Below, in pieces: positions 6,683 through 13,188 of a DNA stretch of 13,188 nt. Position numbers and translations under genes: made by a program. Position 1 is the stretch's first letter. The number at the start of each line of letters is the position of its first letter. The DNA comes from Helicobacteraceae bacterium (GTDB lineage: Bacteria > Campylobacterota > Campylobacteria > Campylobacterales > SZUA-545). Under the pieces are notes generated by a model, which saw only the letters and a list, made by a program, of their open reading frames with translations, made no database searches and was not told the origin of the DNA. The stretch covers positions 1 to 13,188 of the forward strand of contig QKHD01000381.1 of NCBI GenBank assembly GCA_003250175.1. The letters are read 5' to 3'.

Positions 6683-8311
6683 GCTTTCGATCTCCTCGAT
6701 CTTTTTGGTATCCTCCGGAGCAAAACGCAGGGTCTGCGTCGGGTAGGCGATCTGGATATCGTCCTCTTCCATGTAGGCCTCGATAATCTCCGCGGAGATA
6801 CGGCTCCGGAGCGTCAGAGTCGCGTAGGAGTTGGTCAGGTACCAGGTGCTGACTTTCATGCCGTAGTCTTCGATAAAGGTAAAGACCCGCGGCTCGACAC
6901 TGGAGTTTTTCAGGTTGTACTTGGTGCGCAGGGTGGTGAGCTGCTTGCGGGTCAGGTCACTGTAACCCTTGGAGTACTTGGTGGCGATTTCCCGCGCCAG
7001 ATGGACCGCTTTTTTGTGGTTTGAATCAAAGGTCACCATCACATCAATCCCGTCCCAAACCGTCTTAAGGCCCTGGAAGGTGTAGTTTTGCACCATGTGG
7101 GTAAAGATGTAGTTGTTGGGAATAAAGATGATCCGCCCTGCCCGGCGATTGCGCTCATAGGTCGGCAGCGTCACATCTTCAAAGAGCATGATCCGCGTAA
7201 AGCTGATCTCCAGAACATCCCCCAGATAGTCTTCCGACTCCTTGACAATCCGGATGCGATCCCCCACGTGGATATAGCCGCCTAGGATAATGACAAACCA
7301 CCCCAGAATGCTCATAAACCAGTCTTTCATGGCAAAGGCGATACCGGCAGAGACAAAGCCCAAGACCGTTAACACATAGGTCAGGTTGTTGATGTAGTTG
7401 AAGGTCACGATCATCGTAACGATCAGAACCGAAACGACATTGACCGTACGGTTGGCGATATAGAAGCGTTCCGTGTCGACAATGTAGCGTTTGAGCAGAA
7501 GCTTGAGCAGGAAGACGATTGCGATAAAAATCCCGATGATGATCGTGATGTTGATCAGCTTAACGGTCTGATTTTTGATTTTGCCATTGAGCTCCAGCTC
7601 GATCTCGGAGACTTTTTTGTTAAAAATAGAGAGCGAGGTTGTAAAGATCTGAAGAACCGGTTCAAAATCAGCCATCATTGCCTTGGACGTATCAATGGAC
7701 TTGCGGATCACCTCCAGGCGCTCGGCCTTGGCCGTGGAGTCTTCCTGCAGGCGCAGAAGTTCACGCTCCTGCACCAATAGATCAATCTGCTCATTCAGCA
7801 GGTCGATGGTGTCTTTGAGCGTGGTCTGCTTGAGGGTGTATTCGTTTTTTCTCGCCTTGATCTCTTTGATATAGGAGAGCGCCACCAAAATCGCCACCGG
7901 GTTGGTCACGGACGGCGGTGTTTCCGGCTCTTCGATACGGTAGAGGGTGTCGTAGCCGCTGTCGGCAAATTCGCCCAGCAGCTGCAGCTGGGATTTGAGA
8001 ATCTCTTTTTGTTTGAGATACTCGGCCAGCTTCTCCTTGGAGTCTTTGTCCCGCTTGTTCCAGACACGGTTGATGTTCTTTTCCAATACGTACTGGTCAT
8101 TCTTCAAACCTTGTAGCTCTTCTTTGACCTGAAAACGCTCAACCCAGATATTTTTACTGCTCAGGCGCTCCTTCAGATCGGCCAGGCGGGAGGTTACCGC
8201 GGCGAGTGTCTCTTTGTACTCCTCTTGATCCACCTGGGAGAGGTTGCCCTCCGCATGCAGTAAGGAAAGTGTTAATGTGAAAACCAGCAGCCAAGTTTTC
8301 AGGTGATTCAA
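6659..8311 (-). CDS. MscS-family mechanosensitive channel with periplasmic coiled-coil domain
   Basis: A 550-residue protein. It starts with a signal peptide (basic and hydrophobic residues 1-20, likely cleaved after LHA at 18-20). A charged helical region (about 25-245), predicted to be coiled coil in the periplasm, follows. Membrane helices lie at about 251-273, 289-309 and 312-345. The last is the Gly/Ala-rich pore helix of MscS, leading into VGDRI at 349-353 and a cytoplasmic beta domain with FIPNN at 396-400. MscS channels open under membrane tension to release solutes on osmotic downshock. The start is TTG (8311-8309), overlapping the aroB stop by 4 bases, with AAAGGA 6 bases upstream; the signal peptide that follows supports it. 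The stop shares TTAA with bpt. It is the last gene of an RCK protein-aroB-channel operon. Confidence 0.92.
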   Translation of the reverse strand: MNHLKTWLLVFTLTLSLLHAEGNLSQVDQEEYKETLAAVTSRLADLKERLSSKNIWVERFQVKEELQGLKNDQYVLEKNINRVWNKRDKDSKEKLAEYLKQKEILKSQLQLLGEFADSGYDTLYRIEEPETPPSVTNPVAILVALSYIKEIKARKNEYTLKQTTLKDTIDLLNEQIDLLVQERELLRLQEDSTAKAERLEVIRKSIDTSKAMMADFEPVLQIFTTSLSIFNKKVSEIELELNGKIKNQTVKLINITIIIGIFIAIVFLLKLLLKRYIVDTERFYIANRTVNVVSVLIVTMIVTFNYINNLTYVLTVLGFVSAGIAFAMKDWFMSILGWFVIILGGYIHVGDRIRIVKESEDYLGDVLEISFTRIMLFEDVTLPTYERNRRAGRIIFIPNNYIFTHMVQNYTFQGLKTVWDGIDVMVTFDSNHKKAVHLAREIATKYSKGYSDLTRKQLTTLRTKYNLKNSSVEPRVFTFIEDYGMKVSTWYLTNSYATLTLRSRISAEIIEAYMEEDDIQIAYPTQTLRFAPEDTKKIEEIESKNLLGKA

Positions 8312-9366
8312 TGGGTATCCTTTGCAAAAAGGGTCAATACGGATTTAACCGTTTCGGCCGGAACGTCGCTGCGCATGGCGTAGCCCCCGATGCCGTCGGG
8401 GAGAATAAAGGTGATCTTGCTGTCCATACTCTTTTTATCCAGAAAGAACATGGTGTAAAAAGCATCCACATCGCGGATGGCATAGTCAACCGGCAGGTTA
8501 TAACGCCTGAGGAAATCCACCATGCGTTTAGCCATGGCCTCATCAATCAGACCCAGGTTGAGGGCAAGCTGATTGGCCATCACCATACCCATGGCCACCG
8601 CTTCGCCGTGGAGGTAGCGGGAATAGCCCGTCTCCTGTTCGATCACGTGACCGAAGGTGTGACCGTAGTTGAGCACGGCGCGCACCCCTTTTTCCTTCTC
8701 ATCCTGGGAGACAACTTCGGCTTTGAGCTCCACGCATCTCCGGATCGCTGTGGCGAGCGCCGCATTATCACGGCGCAGATCGGTTGCCTCGAGGCTTTCA
8801 AAAAAGCCCTTGTCAAACATCATCCCCATCTTGATCATCTCGGCGATACCGGCACCAAACTCCCGACTGGGGAGGGTTTTAAGAAAATCGGTATCGATGT
8901 AGACCGCCTTGGGTTGATAAAAAGCCCCGACGAGGTTTTTACCAAAACGGTTATTGACCCCCGTCTTGCCGCCCACGGAAGCGTCGACCTGGGAAAGTAG
9001 CGTGGTGGGGACCTGAACAAACCCGATCCCCCGCTGGTACATGGAGGCTACAAAGCCGGTCATGTCGCCGATCACCCCGCCGCCCAAGGCAATCAGCAAC
9101 GATTTACGGTCGAATTTGTGTTCAAATAGACGGTCGAGAATATACTCCGCCGTTGCAAGTTTTTTATGCTCTTCGCCATCGGGAACGGTAATGATATAGC
9201 ACTCTTTTGCCGTCAGTTGCGACATGACCTTGGCCAGATGCAGACCGGCTACGGTCGGATTGGTCACGATGGCGACCTTGGTGGCAAATTCTAGCTTGGG
9301 CAGCGGCCCGATGTGAATGGGGTAACTGTTGTCAACGGTTTGTTTGAGTGTAATGTCTATAGTCAA
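8308..9366 (-). CDS. aroB: 3-dehydroquinate synthase
   Basis: A 352-residue enzyme of normal length for AroB. Key motifs are intact: PDGEEHK (62-68), ALGGGVIGD for NAD binding (93-101), PTTLLSQVDASVGGKTGVN (120-138), GKNLVGAF (142-149), and zinc ligands E176, H236 (in NYGHTFGH) and H253 (LHGEAVAMG). It converts DAHP to 3-dehydroquinate, the second step of the shikimate pathway, in the cytoplasm. The start is TTG (9366-9364): AAGGGA lies 5 bases upstream and overlaps the stop of the preceding gene. It sits 9 bases after the RCK-domain gene and overlaps the channel gene by 4 bases, so translation of all three is probably coupled. Confidence 0.97.
   Translation of the reverse strand: MTIDITLKQTVDNSYPIHIGPLPKLEFATKVAIVTNPTVAGLHLAKVMSQLTAKECYIITVPDGEEHKKLATAEYILDRLFEHKFDRKSLLIALGGGVIGDMTGFVASMYQRGIGFVQVPTTLLSQVDASVGGKTGVNNRFGKNLVGAFYQPKAVYIDTDFLKTLPSREFGAGIAEMIKMGMMFDKGFFESLEATDLRRDNAALATAIRRCVELKAEVVSQDEKEKGVRAVLNYGHTFGHVIEQETGYSRYLHGEAVAMGMVMANQLALNLGLIDEAMAKRMVDFLRRYNLPVDYAIRDVDAFYTMFFLDKKSMDSKITFILPDGIGGYAMRSDVPAETVKSVLTLFAKDTH
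8318..8323 (-). promoter_or_regulatory. Ribosome binding site for the TTG start of the channel gene
   Basis: The minus strand reads AAAGGA six bases before the TTG codon, lying inside the last codons of aroB. It decides the start, since no ATG occurs at the beginning of the signal peptide. Confidence 0.65.
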
Positions 9367-9371
9367 GACGT

Positions 9372-9377
9372 TCCCTT
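9372..9377 (-). promoter_or_regulatory. Ribosome binding site for the TTG start of aroB
   Basis: The minus strand reads AAGGGA five bases before the TTG codon, overlapping the TAA stop of the upstream gene. The placement favours coupled translation and supports the TTG start. Confidence 0.65.
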
Positions 9378-10779
9378 ATAAAACTGGTATAAAAATCTGG
9401 TTGTACTCGTCCAGGAAGTGGTAGAGCTTATCGATATTCGGAAAAAAGATATCCAGGAAGGAGGCGTTCACCACGTACTCCTCAAAGGGCACGAACTGCA
9501 GGAAATTCTCCTCGTACTGCATCTGGCGCAACGGGTTGTTGGTACTTTGGTGCAGCTCCAAATCCTTGGCATAAATCTCCGCGAGGTTCTCGAAGTGCTC
9601 GATAATGTGCGACTTCTCCTTCTCCTCCGGATCGATGTTATAGAGGTTCATCACCAGTGAGAGCTGGGATGAGATATCAAAAACCGCCGAAGAGATGGTC
9701 TCAAGATTTTTATTTTCCGAAAGCAAAATGGCCGACTGAGCGATATCGGTAATCGGTTTTACCCCCAGTTTAAGGACCGGCTTTTTGGTTTTATAAAGGG
9801 CCCGTCGCACCTTTTTCTTCCGGAATAGCCCCTTGTTGACGATCACCAACCCTGCGTTGGACTGCTTGACATCCTTGCCGATGCTCTCTGTAAAACGATA
9901 ATCATCATAGACGATATCGACCTGAACACCGGGGACTTCAAGGCTTCTGGCGTACTCAACAATGGCAAAATCGTTAGGGTTGATGATTTTGATAAAGGTG
10001 AACTTGTTTTTAAGGAGACTACTGAGATGTATGGTGGTCTCCATCTCTTTGAGGGTAGACTCATAGGTCATCTCGTCCATATCGATAACGTGGAGAATGT
10101 TCTTACCGTAGGGTGCGGGAAACTGCCCGTGCTCCACTTTGATCGCCTTATAGACATCCTTGAGAATAGAAGGCTGCCCGATGAGCAGCAGCACGTCATT
10201 GGGACGGATCATCAAGGACGGTTTGGGCAGGATCAATTGCCCGTTACGGTAGACCGCCCCGATTTTCCAGGATTTTTGTTCGATATTGGAGAGGTGTCGG
10301 TAGGCATAGGTACTGCCGAAAGGAACGATAACCTCCGTAATATCGCCGATCCCCAAACCGACCTGCTGGGCAAATACGGGGATATCCGGAAGCTGGGAAA
10401 AGAATTTATTAGCCAAAAACTCGTTACTGTCAATCAGCGTCAGCCCCTCATCTTCAGTCTCGATCCCCCAATGATCCAGAATATAGATGGGTACTTCTCG
10501 ATAGGAGTTTCGAATATTTTCATAGGCCGTTACGGCATCGATACGATCCTGCACCACGATATAGACAGCCAGGTGCTTTTTGCTCATCACCTGGGAGAGG
10601 CGTACCGGGCTGGTGGCATCAAGCTGGAAATAGCGGCAGTAGATACCCGTTGCATAACGGGGAAGCTCCGGATCGGTATGAACGATATCGTAGACGTTAT
10701 CGTTGGGATAACTCTTTTCAATACGCTCCAGAAGCTTTTTTGCTACGGGGCCGTCAGCGATTATGAGGATTTTTTTCAT
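9376..10779 (-). CDS. Cytoplasmic TrkA-N/RCK_C-domain protein (COG3400-like), aroB-linked
   Basis: A 467-residue soluble protein with no membrane helix. Residues 1-100 look like a Rossmann-type TrkA-N/RCK fold (MKKILIIADGPVAKKLLERI at the start, though the glycine pattern is weak). Residues about 145-212 fit an RCK_C domain (VPFGSTYAYRHL, then RNGQLILPKPSLMIRPNDVLLLIG at 178-201). Residues 225-350 look like a second alpha/beta region, and 380-467 are helical and acidic. RCK domains gate or regulate potassium channels and transporters by binding ligands. No channel partner for potassium is visible, but an MscS-family channel is two genes downstream. The ATG at 10779-10777 was chosen because the frame upstream runs through the promoter region into the divergent gene and lacks a good ribosome site. 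The exact function is unknown. Confidence 0.8.
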   Translation of the reverse strand: MKKILIIADGPVAKKLLERIEKSYPNDNVYDIVHTDPELPRYATGIYCRYFQLDATSPVRLSQVMSKKHLAVYIVVQDRIDAVTAYENIRNSYREVPIYILDHWGIETEDEGLTLIDSNEFLANKFFSQLPDIPVFAQQVGLGIGDITEVIVPFGSTYAYRHLSNIEQKSWKIGAVYRNGQLILPKPSLMIRPNDVLLLIGQPSILKDVYKAIKVEHGQFPAPYGKNILHVIDMDEMTYESTLKEMETTIHLSSLLKNKFTFIKIINPNDFAIVEYARSLEVPGVQVDIVYDDYRFTESIGKDVKQSNAGLVIVNKGLFRKKKVRRALYKTKKPVLKLGVKPITDIAQSAILLSENKNLETISSAVFDISSQLSLVMNLYNIDPEEKEKSHIIEHFENLAEIYAKDLELHQSTNNPLRQMQYEENFLQFVPFEEYVVNASFLDIFFPNIDKLYHFLDEYNQIFIPVL

Positions 10780-10820
10780 CGGGCGGTCTGCCCCAAGGAA
10801 GTCAACAGGTTCATGGGGAG

Positions 10821-10826
10821 ATTCTA
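10821..10826 (-). promoter_or_regulatory. -10-like box of the RCK protein-aroB-channel operon
   Basis: The minus strand reads TAGAAT (five of six matches) after TTTATTTTTGGG, a T-rich upstream element similar to the one before hemJ. Transcription would start near 10814, giving a leader of about 35 bases. The 83-base gap to the divergent small gene otherwise contains only AT-rich sequence. Confidence 0.45.
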
Positions 10827-10862
10827 CCCAAAAATAAATGACAAATCTGTTAATATGACGGC

Positions 10863-11204
10863 ATGAAAAGAAAACAATTGGCCACACTGGTTCTAGGCGG
10901 AATGATCACCTCGTTGCACAGCGAAGACTTTATCGACGCAGGCAAACAGCTGCACAATTTCACCAATCTTTACGACTTTGGTGCACCTGTCAAACCGCGT
11001 AAGATCAAACATGCTCCGGAATCGGCAACTGCCAGTGAGACCAATGTCACCACATCCGGTGATGCAACCCCGGCTCAAGAGAGCCGCATCAACAAAACCG
11101 AAGAGACGGCCATGAAACGATCTGCCAAGCAGGAGCTCAACATCACCTGCGGTGCCAAGTGCGGTATCCCCTACTTTCCCGAAGACAACACTACCCGGCC
11201 TTAA
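10863..11204 (+). CDS. Small secreted protein of unknown function with a C-terminal CxxxC
   Basis: A 113-residue frame I do not recognise. It begins with a short signal peptide (MKRKQ, then hydrophobic LATLVLGGMITSL, with a likely cut near residue 20), so export to the periplasm is inferred. The mature part starts with DFIDAGKQLHNFTNLYDFG, followed by a low-complexity Ser/Thr/Ala/Glu-rich linker (about 52-90) and a tail with C96 and C100 (CGAKC). The two cysteines could form a disulfide or bind metal or a cofactor. The ribosome site is weak; a TAATAT at 10851-10856 would put the transcript start at about the ATG, so a leaderless message is possible. The frame fills the space between two promoter or stop boundaries, which supports it being real, and it shares its TTAA stop with truD. 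Confidence 0.65.
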   Translation: MKRKQLATLVLGGMITSLHSEDFIDAGKQLHNFTNLYDFGAPVKPRKIKHAPESATASETNVTTSGDATPAQESRINKTEETAMKRSAKQELNITCGAKCGIPYFPEDNTTRP

Positions 11205-11220
11205 CGCAGCTCGGCCCGGG
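11194..11220. terminator. Weak hairpin over the convergent stops of the small gene and truD
   Basis: CCCGGCC (11194-11200) can pair with GGCCCGGG (11213-11220) with one bulged C; both stop codons lie in the 12-base loop. No T tract follows on either strand, so rho-independent termination is doubtful. Confidence 0.2.
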
Positions 11221-12283
11221 CAATTTCCTGAATCACATTGGTCGCATAGGAGCCCTTGGGCAGGGTAAAACGCAGCTCGAACCACGCATCGTTCTCCTTG
11301 TACTCATACTCCATCGCCTCCGGATAGACCCAGGCAAACCGACGATCGCCGTCGAGTGCCGTGATGGTGTCAAAGGGTGCTTCAAACCGTTCGGCCACAT
11401 CCGTGGCCTTCTTGCATTTCTTACCGCTCAAAAGACCGGTAATGACCGTTGTGCGGCTCTCCAGGCGCTCAGATTCTTCCGCAAGATTTTCTGCGTAAAA
11501 GAGACGGCCATAGGGGTAGTGGCTGATCACGTCTCCGGGGAGGAGTTTTAAAAACTGCTTTTGTTTTTTCAGCTCACTTACTGTGCTCGCATCCACTTCT
11601 GCCAGGCTACTTGCAACCTCCTCCGGAGAGAAGTTCATCACCATGTGAGATAACTCGATCCGCTTGGAGAGCCAGTTGTTGAAGAGATAGCTCTGATAGG
11701 CGTTCATTAGAAAACTGCGCATGGTCGGGTTCTTAATCTTCAGCTTACCCTGGATCAGCTGCTCGCCCTGGAGGTGATTGTCATTGTCACGGCCAAAACG
11801 CTGGTAGCCAAAGTAGTTGGGCAGTCCCTCTTTTTCGATGCGTCCCAGCGCCTGTTTGACCTTCTCCGCATCCACCGGCATCACCTTTTTGAGACGAATA
11901 AAAAAGCGGTTGCCCTTGAGGTGCCCTTTTTTGATTTTGTTATTGTGCAGCGTGCGTTCTACCACCTTGATCTGATCGTGTTCAAAGTTGTCAAAAGATG
12001 CATCATACTTCTTATTAAACGAAATATATTGGTAGGTCAGGGCCTCTTTGTCCTTCAGACCGGCATAGCCGAAATCCTTCTTTTTGATCCCTGTTCTGGC
12101 ACTGATGATATCGAGCATTTCCCAGGTGGAAAGGCCCTTTTTTCGGATCTTGACAACACGGTGTTCCCCCTCACCGCTAAAAGGATAGAGAGGAATCTCC
12201 TCGACCACGAAATCCCGGGCATTTTGGGTAAAGAGAAAATCTATGGGAGCATGAGTCAGAAAATAACTACGCGAAAGGGTCAT
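11201..12283 (-). CDS. truD: tRNA pseudouridine(13) synthase TruD
   Basis: A 360-residue protein, close to the family's usual 340-360. The catalytic motif FGYAGLKDKEALTYQ is at 71-85, with D78 as the expected catalytic aspartate. NYFGYQRFG near residue 155 and the NAYQSYLFN region further on are also typical, with the TRUD insertion domain in the middle. It makes pseudouridine at position 13 of tRNA(Glu) in the cytoplasm. The ATG at 12283-12281 was chosen over a TTG one codon earlier because AAAGG is 6 bases from the ATG but only 3 from the TTG. It is transcribed divergently from pckA and ends tail to tail with the small secreted gene on a shared TTAA. Confidence 0.95.
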   Translation of the reverse strand: MTLSRSYFLTHAPIDFLFTQNARDFVVEEIPLYPFSGEGEHRVVKIRKKGLSTWEMLDIISARTGIKKKDFGYAGLKDKEALTYQYISFNKKYDASFDNFEHDQIKVVERTLHNNKIKKGHLKGNRFFIRLKKVMPVDAEKVKQALGRIEKEGLPNYFGYQRFGRDNDNHLQGEQLIQGKLKIKNPTMRSFLMNAYQSYLFNNWLSKRIELSHMVMNFSPEEVASSLAEVDASTVSELKKQKQFLKLLPGDVISHYPYGRLFYAENLAEESERLESRTTVITGLLSGKKCKKATDVAERFEAPFDTITALDGDRRFAWVYPEAMEYEYKENDAWFELRFTLPKGSYATNVIQEIARAELR

Positions 12284-12375
12284 CAAGTACCTTTATTTAT
12301 TGAATTGTGATATGATTTATTTTGATTTAATTAAACAGCATTTACTATACGAAATCGAAATGCAAAAGGGAATAT
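12284..12375. promoter_or_regulatory. Divergent promoter region between truD and pckA
   Basis: This 92-base AT-rich gap must carry both promoters. For pckA the best -10-like site is TATGAT at 12311-12316, giving a leader of about 50 bases. For truD the minus strand reads TATAGT at 12344-12349. Neither has a clear -35. If both are right, the two transcripts would overlap at their 5' ends. Ribosome sites AAAAGGG (12364-12370, plus) and AAAGG (minus, just before truD) are clear. Confidence 0.4.
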
Positions 12376-13188
12376 ATGTCTGATAAAAATTGGCCAGATG
12401 CATTAGGTTTGAAAAATGTGGGAAAAGTATACCACAACTTAAGCTATGAAGAAATTCATCAACACGAACTGAACAATAATGAAGGCGTGGTCACCGACCT
12501 GGGCGCCGTCAATATCGATACAGGAAAATTTACCGGAAGAAGCCCGAAAGACAAGTACTTTGTCGACCAGGAACCTTCCAATAAACACATCGCTTGGGGC
12601 AACATCAACAAACCTGTAAAAGCAGAGATTTTTGAAGAACTTTACGCCAAGGTTCTTGACCACCTCAGTGGCAAGGACATCTACGTTTTTGACGGCTTCG
12701 TCGGCGCAAGCAAAAAGAGCCGCAAGAATGTCCGTGTCGTCAGCGAAATCGCATGGCAGCATCACTTTGTAACCAACATGTTTATCCGTCCGGAAGCGGG
12801 TGAGCTAAATGGCTTTGCTGCGGATTTCACCGTCTACAATGCCTGCCGTATCACCAATGAAGAGTGGCAGAAACATGGTCTGAACTCCGAAGTATTCGTT
12901 ATTTTCAACATCGAAAAGCGTGTGGCCATTATCGGTGGCACCTGGTACGGCGGCGAAATGAAAAAAGGCCTGTTTACCATGATGAACTACTGGCTGCCGC
13001 TGAACAACATCCTTTCCATGCACTGCTCTGCCAACATTGGAAAAGATGGTGATACCGCTCTCTTCTTCGGCCTCTCCGGAACCGGGAAAACAACCCTTTC
13101 GACTGATCCGGAGCGACGCCTGATCGGTGACGACGAACACGGCTGGGACGAGCACGGTATCTTCAACTTTGAAGGTGGCTGCTACGCC
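12376..13188 (+). CDS. pckA: Phosphoenolpyruvate carboxykinase (ATP), 5' part
   Basis: The first 271 residues of an enzyme normally about 520-540 long; the frame is open at the right edge. Visible family motifs are TGRSPKDK (53-60) for substrate binding, YGGEMKKG (191-198) with the metal-site lysine, SMHCSANIG (214-222) with the metal-site histidine, P-loop GLSGTGKTTLS (232-242), and the kinase-2 GDDEHGWD (251-258). It converts oxaloacetate and ATP to phosphoenolpyruvate, CO2 and ADP, feeding gluconeogenesis. In an autotroph using the reductive TCA cycle it would link C4 acids to sugar synthesis; that cycle is inferred from the likely lineage, not seen here. The ATG at 12376 has AAAAGGG 5 bases upstream. 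Confidence 0.96.
   Translation, partial: MSDKNWPDALGLKNVGKVYHNLSYEEIHQHELNNNEGVVTDLGAVNIDTGKFTGRSPKDKYFVDQEPSNKHIAWGNINKPVKAEIFEELYAKVLDHLSGKDIYVFDGFVGASKKSRKNVRVVSEIAWQHHFVTNMFIRPEAGELNGFAADFTVYNACRITNEEWQKHGLNSEVFVIFNIEKRVAIIGGTWYGGEMKKGLFTMMNYWLPLNNILSMHCSANIGKDGDTALFFGLSGTGKTTLSTDPERRLIGDDEHGWDEHGIFNFEGGCYA

Noticed and set aside
8311..9000. A 229-codon plus-strand frame opposite aroB
   Set aside because: aroB has all catalytic motifs on the minus strand, so this is a shadow.
10780..10887. A 36-residue N-terminal extension of the RCK-domain protein
   Set aside because: It would overlap the divergent small gene and pass through the likely promoter, and the natural Rossmann start MKKILIIADG follows at 10779.
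12284..12286. A TTG start for truD one codon before the ATG
   Set aside because: The ribosome site would be only three bases away; the ATG has normal spacing.
1..13188. tRNA, rRNA, CRISPR array, insertion sequence, prophage or defence system
   Set aside because: I saw no direct repeats with regular spacing, no transposase or integrase motifs and no tRNA-like cloverleaf; gene content and composition look uniform and chromosomal.

Overview
The window looks like ordinary chromosomal housekeeping DNA from a free-living member of the Campylobacterota (Epsilonproteobacteria), in the direction of Sulfurimonas, Sulfuricurvum, Sulfurovum or Hydrogenimonas. This rests on protein character (HemJ instead of HemG/HemY, TypA, a Campylobacterota-style arginyl/leucyl transferase, ATP-type PEP carboxykinase). 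It also rests on the order RCK-domain protein - aroB - MscS-family channel, which from memory resembles the aroB neighbourhood of Helicobacter and Campylobacter. Base composition is moderate (by eye about half GC), higher than host-associated relatives. Genus cannot be fixed by reading alone.

Layout. (1) 1-2447, minus: a sugar-phosphate nucleotidyltransferase fused to a hexapeptide region and a degenerate phosphohexomutase domain, cut by the left window edge. (2) 2448-2661: AT-rich gap with a perfect 14-bp inverted repeat acting as a probable terminator after typA. (3) 4932-2662, minus: hemJ then typA, probably one transcript. (4) 4933-5043: compact divergent promoter region. (5) 5044-6662, plus: a BASS-family transporter overlapping bpt by 4 bases. 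(6) 10779-6659, minus: an RCK/TrkA-C-domain protein, aroB and an MscS-family channel, tightly coupled (9-base gap, then 4-base overlap). (7) 10863-11204, plus: a small secreted protein of unknown function. (8) 12283-11201, minus: truD. (9) 12376 to the right edge, plus: pckA, 5' part only.

The genes do not form one pathway. They cover polysaccharide precursor synthesis, ribosome-linked stress response, heme synthesis, anion transport plus N-degron tagging, aromatic amino acid synthesis with turgor/ion control, tRNA modification and gluconeogenesis. Three genes (typA, aroB, mscS-like) start with TTG behind good Shine-Dalgarno sequences. Both convergent gene pairs meet on a shared TTAA that gives each gene its TAA stop. 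I saw no rRNA, tRNA, CRISPR array, insertion sequence or prophage. I found no clear novel system. The items most worth a second look are the RCK-aroB-MscS cluster, the degenerate mutase fusion, the small secreted CxxxC protein, and a marked excess of the palindrome TCCGGA (28 counted by eye).
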